DNA of 21,912 nucleotides from Hyphomicrobiaceae bacterium UBA2767 (GTDB taxonomy: Bacteria; Pseudomonadota; Alphaproteobacteria; Rhizobiales; Methyloligellaceae), in the NCBI GenBank assembly GCA_002352635.1, contig DEIT01000192.1:1-21912 (forward strand). Reading direction: 5' to 3'. The translations under genes and the position numbers were made by a program. The notes under the pieces were generated by a model. The model made no database searches and had not been told where the DNA came from. It saw only the letters and a program-made list of their open reading frames with translations. How positions within the stretch are numbered: position 1 is the first letter of the stretch; every line of letters starts with the position of its first letter. This document shows, piece by piece, positions 1-6,623 of the stretch.

Positions 1-7
1 CCCGCCC

Positions 8-2095
8 CTACCAGCCGAGGCGAATACCGGCTTTGCCGCCGACACCGACGACGTCGTCGCCGAAGGTCACGTCGACCTTGGCAAACAGCGATGTCGAGTT
101 GGCCGGGTTGGTCAGGTTCACGCCGCCGGAAACCTCGCCCCATACGTCGTCGAGGTCGTCCTTGAAGCGGAATGTCGTGCCGTTGGAGACGACGGTGGCC
201 TTGTTGTCACCGGAGAGGTTGCCCCACAGGCTGCCAATGACGAAGGTCTCGAGCGTCGCCTCTTCCCAGATCTTGCGTGAGGTGCCGGCCCTGAGCCCGA
301 GACGCCCGCGCACATTGGCATCGTCGCCAAAAGAAACACTCGTGCCGCCCGATGTGAAGCCATCGATATCGGCCCAGGTGGCTTCCAGCGTCGCCAGCGG
401 CTCGATGAAGGCCCCGCCATTGAACCCGCCGAACCGGTAACCGGCATCGGAGCGCACGCCCACGGTCGTGCCGTCGAGCTCGCCTGGACGCCTGAGCGCG
501 CCGAGGTCATCAAGGTCATAGATATGCACGTTGAGCAGCGTGTCGACGAACAGCCCGCCGCGCAGATAGGTGGCATAGGCGCCGACCTGCCCGCCGTTAT
601 ATTCGAACTTGCTCCCGACCTTGTCATAGTCGAGATCGGCGTTGAAGAAGCCGCCCAACAGGCCGAAGATGAGATAGTCGTCGGGTGAGAGAACACCCTG
701 CTTGCCGAGATCGAAACCCATCTGGAAGTCGACCATGTCCAGGTCGCGCTCAAGATCGAAGTTGTAGGTGCGCCCGAAGGCGGTCGTCGAGGCGCTGGCG
801 TCGCGCTCAAGCCATCCGGCTGAGCCGCGGATCCACGCTGCCCCCGGCAGGTTGCCCCGTTGTGCGCCGCTGCCGGAACCCCCGCTCAACGACTTGGCTC
901 CAGAGGGTGCCGCCCCGCCATTCAACAACACACGCAGATCGTCGGTGCGGTCGAACCAGGTGGCCGAACCCTGATGCCAGATGTCCTGCGCACCCGTCAC
1001 GAGCTGCGGCAGGATGAAGGCGTTGGCGCCGATGAAGCTTCGCAATTCAAAGACCCCGCTTCCCGTCGGACGGAAGAACAGGTCATAGGCGAACACGCCG
1101 GCATTGACGGGCTGGTCGAGGAAGAAGGCGTTCTCCGACACGTCAGCGTTCGCAAACACAACCGGAATGACCGCGCCAAGTTCGCCGGAGCCCCGGTTGG
1201 TGTTGTAGACCTGCAGCTTGGTCTTGCCCGTCACATCGCCGTTGATGATGAAATTGTCCGCCCGGGAGCCCGGCCCGCCGAGGAACGCATCGACCGCGAG
1301 CGTTGAATTACTTGATGCGTTGAACGCGAGGTCCGTGCCACCCACCGTGTTGGAAATCTCGAAAATGTCGCCATGCTGGTGGTCCTGCAGCGAGATCAGG
1401 CCCTGATTGTCAAAGCGGTTCAGATTGACGAATGAGGTCGTCTCGCGCGTGTTGGCATCGTCGGCCGTGTGCACCGTGCCACCGTTGCGGTTGCGGAACA
1501 GGTCATCACCCAGTCCGAAATCACTGGTGAGCCGCGCCTCGAAGGTACCGCCCGCCTGGTTGTCGAACAGATCGCTCTTGCCGGTCAGGTCGATGAAGCC
1601 GGTGATCGTGCCCCCGCCATAGTTGATGATCGTTGTCGCCGCTCCCACTGTATCGATGGCGAACAGGGTGTCGGCCCCGATCGCACCGGCATTTTCGATC
1701 AGGATACTGCTTTTGATCTCGTTCCGCTGTTCGATGGTCAGCGTGGCACCGGTGTCCAGGGTTACGGTGTCAGTGTTGTTAAAGACCGTGGACGGAAATG
1801 AGATCGAGGCAAAGATGCCGAGTTCCCCGCCCCACACATTTCCGGAGTTGGCGATTGCGATCTGGTTGTCGACCACATTGGTCTGGCTCACATCCGCCGA
1901 TTGGCTCACATCGCCGCCCGCCGTGCCCGAACTGTCGCTCGTGATGTTCACCGTGTTGTTCTGGATAATGTTCTGATTGATGATTTGGGCGGAGATGCCG
2001 GTGGTTTTGCTGCGCAGCGTGCCGGTGTTGGCGACATAAATGGTGTTGGCAAGGACGTTGGCCTGGTCGACACCTGCAGTCTGGGTCAGGTCGCC
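8..2095 (-). CDS. Autotransporter, C-terminal part: last passenger repeats and outer-membrane beta-barrel (frameshifted from upstream part)
   Basis: This is the downstream portion of a type V (autotransporter) surface protein. The barrel inserts in the outer membrane and displays the passenger outside the cell. From 2095 the frame reads GDLTQTAGVDQANVLAN and then GDVSQSADVSQTNVVDN, which are two more copies of the ~63-residue repeat of the upstream frame. A beta-helix-like passenger end of about 300 residues follows, rich in Gly, Asn and Thr. The last ~280 residues form the barrel, starting near AAWIRGSAGWLERD. They have alternating hydrophobic strands, and the protein ends in an aromatic residue (GIRLGW, stop at 8-10), as expected for an autotransporter barrel. 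The first possible start in this frame is a GTG at 1951 lying inside a repeat, with no convincing ribosome site. I therefore read this as a continuation of the upstream frame, not a separate gene. The family is clear; the ligand or adhesion target is unknown. Confidence 0.85.
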   Translation of the reverse strand, partial: GDLTQTAGVDQANVLANTIYVANTGTLRSKTTGISAQIINQNIIQNNTVNITSDSSGTAGGDVSQSADVSQTNVVDNQIAIANSGNVWGGELGIFASISFPSTVFNNTDTVTLDTGATLTIEQRNEIKSSILIENAGAIGADTLFAIDTVGAATTIINYGGGTITGFIDLTGKSDLFDNQAGGTFEARLTSDFGLGDDLFRNRNGGTVHTADDANTRETTSFVNLNRFDNQGLISLQDHQHGDIFEISNTVGGTDLAFNASSNSTLAVDAFLGGPGSRADNFIINGDVTGKTKLQVYNTNRGSGELGAVIPVVFANADVSENAFFLDQPVNAGVFAYDLFFRPTGSGVFELRSFIGANAFILPQLVTGAQDIWHQGSATWFDRTDDLRVLLNGGAAPSGAKSLSGGSGSGAQRGNLPGAAWIRGSAGWLERDASASTTAFGRTYNFDLERDLDMVDFQMGFDLGKQGVLSPDDYLIFGLLGGFFNADLDYDKVGSKFEYNGGQVGAYATYLRGGLFVDTLLNVHIYDLDDLGALRRPGELDGTTVGVRSDAGYRFGGFNGGAFIEPLATLEATWADIDGFTSGGTSVSFGDDANVRGRLGLRAGTSRKIWEEATLETFVIGSLWGNLSGDNKATVVSNGTTFRFKDDLDDVWGEVSGGVNLTNPANSTSLFAKVDVTFGDDVVGVGGKAGIRLGW

Positions 2096-3410
2096 GTGGC
2101 GTCCAGCTCATTCGTGAAGGTAACGCTGTTCGTGAAGGTGATGGTGTCATTTTCGATCAGCGCATCGATGCCCGGACCCGTGGACTCGACTTCGCCGCCA
2201 TTCATGACGTGGATGTCATTGGCGATCACGTTGGCCTGGCTGAAGGTGCCGGACTGGTTGAAGTCACCGGCGGTGATAATGGAGTTGGTGTCGCTATCGT
2301 TATTGTGGTTCGCGTCATTCCGCAGCTGGGTGATTCTGCGATTGGCGATCAAGGCTTCTATGCCGGTGCCGCTCGCGTCAATGTCGCCCTCGCTCGAGAC
2401 GCTCACATCATTGTCGATGACGTTTTGCTGATCCAGCGAAGCCGATTGCGTGTGGGCGCCGGCGGTCACCACGGCGGCGTCACCGTTGATGTTGCTGGTC
2501 GCGCTTGAGTTGAACAGTTGGGTGATGTCCTGATTGGTGATCGTTGCCCGGATGCCGGTTTCGGGGTCGATGTTTCCGCTGTTTTCGATCGTCAGGACGT
2601 TGACGATCCTGTTGGTCTGATCCAGATCAATCTCCTGATCGAGATTGCCGACCGAGACGATGGCGGCATCGCCGTTGATGTTCGACACCGCGAACGAGTT
2701 GGACAGTTGGGTGATCGATGAGTTTTCGATCTCGCCGAAAATACCGATGTCGTCGGCTACGATCCTGCCGCTGTTGTCTATGGTGATGGTGTTGGCAAGA
2801 ATGTTGGCCTGATCGAAGTCGATCGTCTGGGAAAGATCACCGACGCTGACGACAGCGCCGGTGCCATTGGTGTTCGAAGCGGTTGTGGAGTTAGCAAACT
2901 GGTTGATCGTCGAATTGGTGATGCCGGCGAAGATGCCGATATCGGGGTCGATCTCGCCGCTATTGAGAACGTCAATCACATTCGAGAGCGTATTGCTCTG
3001 GTTCCGGTCCATCGACTGCGTGTGGTCGCCGAGCGAGACAATCGCGCCGGCGCCGTTGATGTTGCTGGTCACCGCGGAGTTGGAAAATTGTGTAATCGAC
3101 GTGTTGTTGATTTCGGCGAAGATGCCGAACTGATCGGCGGTGATCTTGGCGCTGTTGGTCTCGGTGATGCGGTTGTCGACGCTGTGTGTCTGCGACAGCT
3201 GCATGACCTGGTTCAGATCGCCCAGTGAGATCACGGCACCGGCACCGACGAGGTTGGAGAGCACACTTAAATTAGAAAAGTCGAAACCGTTATTGTTGAT
3301 CTGCGCGAAGATGCCGATGGCGGGATCGATTTCTCCGCTGTTGGTGATCTCGATCAGATTGTCGGATGTGGCGGTCTGGGTGCCCTCCATCAGCTGGTTC
3401 AGATTGCCGA
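1830..3410 (-). repeat. Array of about nine ~63-residue passenger repeats
   Basis: Translated repeats begin in turn with GNLNQLMEGTQ, GDLNQVMQLSQ, GDHTQSMDRNQ, GDLSQTIDFDQ, GNLDQEIDLDQ, GAHTQSASLDQ, GDFNQSGTFSQ, GDLTQTAGVDQ and GDVSQSADVSQ. Each is 60-64 residues long. Nearly all carry Q-x-N, N-x-[IV] and GI[FER] positions. The last two lie in the shifted frame. Limits are approximate. The pattern faintly resembles Gln/Asn-ladder beta-solenoid repeats, but I cannot name a family. Confidence 0.75.
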
Positions 3411-3699
3411 CATTCACGTTATTGACGTTGGCGGCGACTTCGCTGTTGAATGGGGCGAGGCCCGCATTGTCGATGGTCGCGCCGAGCGTCACGTCGATCT
3501 TGACGGCGTTGGTCACGATCTCCGTTTCGGCGAACGGAATATCCTGAACGAAGACTGTGTTCTGATCCACGGCACGGGCGGGTTGGGAGATGAACAGGCT
3601 GCCGCCAAGCATCCCAAGGCATGCCGCAGCGGCCCAGCTCGAGCGGTCCTTGCGCGACAGGGCGGCGTCGCGCCGCCGCGCTTTTCTGTTTTGGGCCAC
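2086..3699 (-). CDS. Autotransporter, N-terminal part: signal peptide and repeat passenger (ends early at a frameshift)
   Basis: This is the amino-terminal part of the same surface protein, 537 codons from a GTG at 3699. That start is chosen because AGGGGG lies six bases upstream. It also places a signal peptide at the front: an Arg/Lys-rich n-region (MAQNRKARRRD), then a hydrophobic core, then PARA before the mature VDQNT. The mature part is a regular array of ~63-residue repeats with the pattern G-[DN]-x-x-Q ... Q-x-N ... N-x-I-x-[IV]-x-N-S-G ... GIFAxI-x-N ... SNINGxxAxVS. The frame stops at 2086-2088, directly after the end of a repeat unit, and the next unit (GDLTQ) continues one frame away. 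The gene is thus broken, or the assembly has a one-base error. The open frame extends upstream to 3849, but that extension lacks secretion features. Any role in adhesion or biofilm is inferred from the family. Confidence 0.82.
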   Translation of the reverse strand: MAQNRKARRRDAALSRKDRSSWAAAACLGMLGGSLFISQPARAVDQNTVFVQDIPFAETEIVTNAVKIDVTLGATIDNAGLAPFNSEVAANVNNVNVGNLNQLMEGTQTATSDNLIEITNSGEIDPAIGIFAQINNNGFDFSNLSVLSNLVGAGAVISLGDLNQVMQLSQTHSVDNRITETNSAKITADQFGIFAEINNTSITQFSNSAVTSNINGAGAIVSLGDHTQSMDRNQSNTLSNVIDVLNSGEIDPDIGIFAGITNSTINQFANSTTASNTNGTGAVVSVGDLSQTIDFDQANILANTITIDNSGRIVADDIGIFGEIENSSITQLSNSFAVSNINGDAAIVSVGNLDQEIDLDQTNRIVNVLTIENSGNIDPETGIRATITNQDITQLFNSSATSNINGDAAVVTAGAHTQSASLDQQNVIDNDVSVSSEGDIDASGTGIEALIANRRITQLRNDANHNNDSDTNSIITAGDFNQSGTFSQANVIANDIHVMNGGEVESTGPGIDALIENDTITFTNSVTFTNELDATAT

Positions 3700-3829
3700 G
3701 AAAGCCCCCTGTTTCCCCGCGGTTCTTGCTCGCTCAGAGCCGCCGCTCACCAAATCTAGGAAGGGGAAACCGCGCACGTCCAGTGATTCGGGCCAAAAGG
3801 GACCCGTTTCGGGGCGTTTTGTCAGAGGT

Positions 3830-3849
3830 TTGTGGCGGATGCGCCACAA
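3830..3849. promoter_or_regulatory. Perfect 8-base inverted repeat upstream of the autotransporter
   Basis: TTGTGGCG and CGCCACAA form a perfect inverted repeat around a four-base spacer, about 130 bases upstream of the chosen GTG start. No T-run follows on either strand, so it does not look like a terminator. It could be a repressor or activator site, or a 5'-leader hairpin. No known consensus was recognised. Confidence 0.3.
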
Positions 3850-3900
3850 GGATCATCGCTGGTTTCGGCGCCAGGGAGCCACCCTGCCCAAACACGAATA

Positions 3901-3930
3901 AGCCCGCCCGTGGTTTCCCATGGGCAGGCT
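3901..3930 (-). terminator. Likely intrinsic terminator of the Sel1-repeat gene
   Basis: Read on the minus strand, AGCCTGCCC pairs with GGGCGGGCT (nine pairs, one G-U). An A-C mismatch follows, then TGG/CCA closed by a GAAA tetraloop. The hairpin lies about 45 bases past the stop of the Sel1-repeat gene. The downstream tract (TATTCGTGTTT) is only moderately T-rich. The G-U pair exists only in minus-strand RNA, which favours that direction. Confidence 0.5.
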
Positions 3931-3975
3931 CATTGCATATGCAGTTGTTTACTCCCCGAAGGGCTTGGAACCCTT

Positions 3976-4245
3976 CTAGTGGGTCGTCAGCCATTCACGG
4001 GCGCGGCGCTGGGCCTCGGCGACATGCTCTTGCGTCATCTCGTTCGCCAGTTCCTTGCGATATTCAAGTGCGGCGTCGTTGCCGCGCAGGGCTGCAAGGT
4101 TGAACCATTTATGCGCCGTGACCAGATCGGCCTCGACATCGCGTCCCGTGCTGTACATCAGGCCAAGCTCAAAAAGCGCATCAGTTGCACCGGTCTGAGC
4201 CGCAAGTTCTGCCCGCTCTACAGTTGTTATATCCATCCGAGCCAT
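3976..4245 (-). CDS. Small Sel1-repeat protein
   Basis: This is an 89-residue protein with one clear Sel1-like (TPR-related) repeat at about residues 20-55: ALFELGLMYSTGRDVEADLV followed by AHKWFNLAALRGN. Sel1 repeats are paired alpha-helices that mediate protein contacts. A Lys/Arg/Glu-rich helical tail ends in REWLTTH. The start at 4245 (MARMDITT) is chosen because GGGGGAG lies upstream. The frame is open 12 codons further, to 4281, but that extension reads poorly. There is no signal peptide, so it is presumably cytoplasmic. The gene stands alone, with a terminator-like hairpin after it. Similar short single-repeat proteins are common in Alphaproteobacteria; the partner and function are unknown. 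Confidence 0.8.
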   Translation of the reverse strand: MARMDITTVERAELAAQTGATDALFELGLMYSTGRDVEADLVTAHKWFNLAALRGNDAALEYRKELANEMTQEHVAEAQRRAREWLTTH

Positions 4246-4855
4246 CTTCAATTCTCCCCCATCATTATTTCGGCACTTCATTCCGTCTTAGCGGTGTTCT
4301 GGCCGAAGTCTTTTGCCTACTTAAGTAATTCGGACCAGTTACGCCCGAACTCGTGTGAGAGTTTGAAGGTTTCCATTCAAATTTCTGTAAAATTACACGC
4401 TTAATGAGCCGTCAACGAAAACCTAACGGCTGGTAATATTGATTACCATTTGGGCCGTTCTACCCCCGATTTGGTAAAGATCCGGGGTTTGGCAATCTTT
4501 TCTTGACCATTACCGCTCACATGCCGGTAACCACAGAATCCGAAGGGGGAAGCGAATTCCTAAAGAGGTTCGATTTCGGGAGTGCCCAAAAGACCCGGTT
4601 GAGTGCACTCCTCCTGCTCCGCATTTGTGGCTATCTCAACGCCGTTGCCTATGAGGGCCGCATCGGCGACGACACCCAACAACACAGCGCCTTCATCAAG
4701 GGCACCAGGCGGTTTTGGGGAGAACTGCGCGCCCCCCATGTATTTACAACCAGCATTGACGGATTGACGGGAGACGCCGGATTAACCGGCGCACCAGGGC
4801 ATCACCTGCTGCTGTATAGTCACTTCTTCAATTGGAGACGTCTTCGGAGACTCTG
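4246..4855. other. 610-base stretch without a secure gene; AT-rich, with hairpins
   Basis: The left part (4260-4500) is AT-richer than its surroundings. It carries a possible plus-strand -10 hexamer TAAAAT at 4388-4393, with a weak TTGAAG 19 bases upstream. Hairpins follow. AACGGC/GCCGTT (4425-4430 with 4454-4459) encloses TGGTAAT/ATTACCA (4431-4437 with 4442-4448). CCCCGAT (4464-4470) can pair with ATCCGGGG (4480-4487), with one bulge. AGCCGT at 4407-4412 can pair instead with ACGGCT at 4426-4431, so two folds exclude each other. A plus-strand frame from TTG 4503 (first ATG 4521) to 4856 overlaps the ridA start as TGATG. It resembles nothing I know and has no ribosome site. Confidence 0.4.
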
Positions 4856-5245
4856 ATGGCACAGGGCAAAACGATCATAGACACTGCGGACATGCCACAA
4901 GCGCTGGGGCCATATTCCCAGGCTGTGCGGGTCGGCAATCTGTTGTTTGTTTCCGGCCAAGTCGGGCTGAACCCCGATACCGGCGAACTGGCCGGATCCG
5001 GTTTTGAGGCCCAGGCGCGTCAGGCATTCGAGAATACGCGCGCCATATTGGCGGCGGCGAATTGCACCATGCATGACGTCGTCAAGACCATATGCTGGGT
5101 GGCCGACGCCGCGCACTTCCAGGACTTCAATGCGCTCTATGGGGAGTTCTTCCCCAATGATCCGCCGGCGCGCTCGACCCCGATCGTGGCCCTGCCAAAG
5201 GGCCTGCTGTATTCGATGGAATGCACCGCGGTCGTCAAAGACTGA
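4856..5245 (+). CDS. ridA: RidA family enamine/imine deaminase
   Basis: RidA hydrolyses the reactive 2-aminoacrylate and related enamines/imines released by PLP enzymes such as serine/threonine dehydratase, protecting other PLP enzymes. The 129-residue product has the family hallmarks: LGPYSQAVRVGNLLFVSGQV near the start, a central QARQAFEN.RAIL segment, and NDPPARST. The Arg of PARS is the equivalent of E. coli RidA Arg105, the substrate carboxylate-binding residue. The ending SMECTAVVKD keeps the conserved Glu. The ATG at 4856 is preferred over the in-frame site at 4832: CGGAGA lies just upstream, and M-A-Q-G-K matches usual RidA starts. It is probably a cytosolic trimer. It stands alone on the plus strand. 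Confidence 0.92.
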   Translation: MAQGKTIIDTADMPQALGPYSQAVRVGNLLFVSGQVGLNPDTGELAGSGFEAQARQAFENTRAILAAANCTMHDVVKTICWVADAAHFQDFNALYGEFFPNDPPARSTPIVALPKGLLYSMECTAVVKD

Positions 5246-5839
5246 TCGGCGTCAAGCCTCGCATGAACCGCGGAGCTTTTGGATTGGGACGCGCTCAAAG
5301 TCTGTCACGGAACCGATACGCTTCGCGTCAAACCGCAACCTGCAACCCCCGATTGAGGCGCGCGTCTGCTTGCAGTGCGGGTATGGTTTGGTGCTTTTCG
5401 GCAACAGCGCGCGACAAATATGGCCGTGAGGTGCGTCAAATTGGTCTTTTCTGTGTCCGGCGTATTGTCCAGGCACTCGATTTGCGCTTACTCTAACACT
5501 CAGTAATGCGTCGTTTGCGAGTTTTGGGGGCTCCGGGATGACGGTCCATCTTACCCACCTGGCTGCGGTTGTGTTTGCGTAAGTTGGTGCTCGCGTATTT
5601 TGAGTGCCGTGTCTGACGCGCCGGTGATGAGATGGTTGGCGCCCCCAAAAAGTACATCGGCTGGCACCGGTGACTTCTAGCGACGTGAGCGCCGGCGGCG
5701 TATTGTCCGTATGCGCGCCCCGGACACGAAACATCTCCTCGACCAAAAATCATGCCCCGCGTAACAGTGGGGTTTTTTGTGTGGGTGGTCAGGGTGTTAT
5801 CGGCGTGCGCTTCTCAACAAGACGTGCGCCCTGAATGTG
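5246..5839. other. 594-base intergenic region with a candidate structured RNA
   Basis: No convincing protein frame lies here; the longest minus-strand frame (5252-5746) is low-complexity and matches nothing recognisable. Three signals stand out. TTTTGGGGGC at 5522-5531 and GCCCCCAAAA at 5641-5650 could close a ~129-base RNA domain. Inside it, CCATCT and AGATGG can also pair. A strong terminator follows at 5755-5778, and CTCCTC, a loop motif seen in alphaproteobacterial small RNAs, lies just before it (5733-5738). A 12-base direct repeat GGCGTATTGTCC occurs at 5459-5470 and 5697-5708. No tRNA, SRP RNA, tmRNA or 6S signature was recognised. Confidence 0.4.
5755..5778 (+). terminator. Intrinsic terminator, probably bidirectional
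   Basis: CCCCGC, loop GTAACA and GTGGGG form a six-pair stem (one G-U), followed at once by TTTTTT. No plus-strand protein gene ends nearby, since ridA stops 510 bases earlier. This suggests a non-coding transcript ends here. On the minus strand the same stem lies about 60 bases after the glutathione transferase stop and is followed by CATGATTTTT, so it may also end that gene. Confidence 0.7.
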
Positions 5840-6541
5840 TCACGCAGGCTTGCGCGCCCGCTGGCCGAACAGCACCGATTTGGCGTCCTTGTCCTTGCGC
5901 AAATCCCATTTGGCGCGTTCGTCCTTGCCAATCTCCACCGCCCGCGCGACGGCCGGTCGGTCATGCATGCGCACATACCACGCTTCGAGATGCGGGAATT
6001 CCGCCAGGTCCTGGCCCTGACGCTTGTAGGGGCGCACCCAGGGGTAAGCTGCCATGTCGGCAATGGAATAGTCGCCAGCGAGATAGTCATTGTCCTTGAG
6101 CTGGATATCCATGACACCATAGAGCCGGTTGACCTCGTCGGTATAGCGGTTGACCGCATATTCATGGTTGTCGTCGGCATACTGGCGGAAGTGATGCGCC
6201 TGTCCCGCCATGGGACCAAGCCCGGCCTTCTGCCAGAACAACCACTCCTCGACCCTGATGCGGGCGCGCTCGTCGTCCTGTGGATAGAACTTACCCGTCT
6301 TGCGCCCGAGATACTGCAGGATCGCGCCGGACTCGAAGATGGAAACCGGTTCGCCGCCCGGACCGTCATGATCGACAATTGCCGGCATGCGGTTGTTCGG
6401 CGCGATCTTCAGGAACTCTTCGTCGAACTGATCGCCGCGCCCGATATTGATGTATTTGACGGTGTAGGGCATCCCGACTTCTTCCAGAAAGATGGTGATT
6501 TTGAAGCCGTTCGGCGTGGGCCAGAAATAAAGGTCAATCAT
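5840..6541 (-). CDS. Nu-class glutathione S-transferase-like protein (YfcG/YghU type)
   Basis: This 233-residue protein has an N-terminal thioredoxin-fold domain (about 1-85) and an all-helical C-terminal domain (about 90-210). The start MIDLYFWPTPNGFKITIFLE matches the E. coli YfcG pattern, with Thr9 and Asn11 in the active-site PTPNG loop. APNNRMPAIVD carries the cis-Pro, and FESGAIL is the glutathione gamma-glutamyl binding motif. Nu-class members bind two glutathiones and act mainly as disulfide-bond reductases, with weak classical transferase activity; that role is inferred here. The ATG at 6541 is chosen because the upstream extension to 6703 overlaps the quinone reductase gene and reads as noise. 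A terminator separates it from the upstream quinone reductase, so it probably has its own promoter in the ~80-base gap. Confidence 0.9.
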   Translation of the reverse strand: MIDLYFWPTPNGFKITIFLEEVGMPYTVKYINIGRGDQFDEEFLKIAPNNRMPAIVDHDGPGGEPVSIFESGAILQYLGRKTGKFYPQDDERARIRVEEWLFWQKAGLGPMAGQAHHFRQYADDNHEYAVNRYTDEVNRLYGVMDIQLKDNDYLAGDYSIADMAAYPWVRPYKRQGQDLAEFPHLEAWYVRMHDRPAVARAVEIGKDERAKWDLRKDKDAKSVLFGQRARKPA

Positions 6542-6583
6542 GGCGTTGCACTCTTGCGTTGAGAAGGAGAATGAAAAAGCAAA

Positions 6584-6604
6584 TGGCCGCGTCGAGCGCG
6601 GCCA
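6584..6604 (-). terminator. Intrinsic terminator after the quinone reductase gene
   Basis: On the minus strand, TGGCCGCG, loop CTCGA and CGCGGCCA form a perfect eight-pair GC-rich stem. TTTGCTTTTT follows. It lies about 20 bases after the quinone reductase stop and 43 bases before the glutathione transferase start. Confidence 0.78.
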
Positions 6605-6623
6605 CCTGTTCCTGTTGTAACGC

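Noticed and set aside
860..1306. Plus-strand frames opposite the autotransporter barrel and passenger
   Set aside because: Shadow frames; the minus-strand reading gives clear repeats and barrel strands.
2086..2110. Programmed ribosomal frameshift in the autotransporter
   Set aside because: No slippery heptamer or stimulatory hairpin visible in the short overlap between the two frames.
5252..5746. 164-codon minus-strand frame after ridA
   Set aside because: Arg/Thr/Pro-rich, without domain-like hydrophobic patterning or a good ribosome site; it overlies the candidate RNA region.
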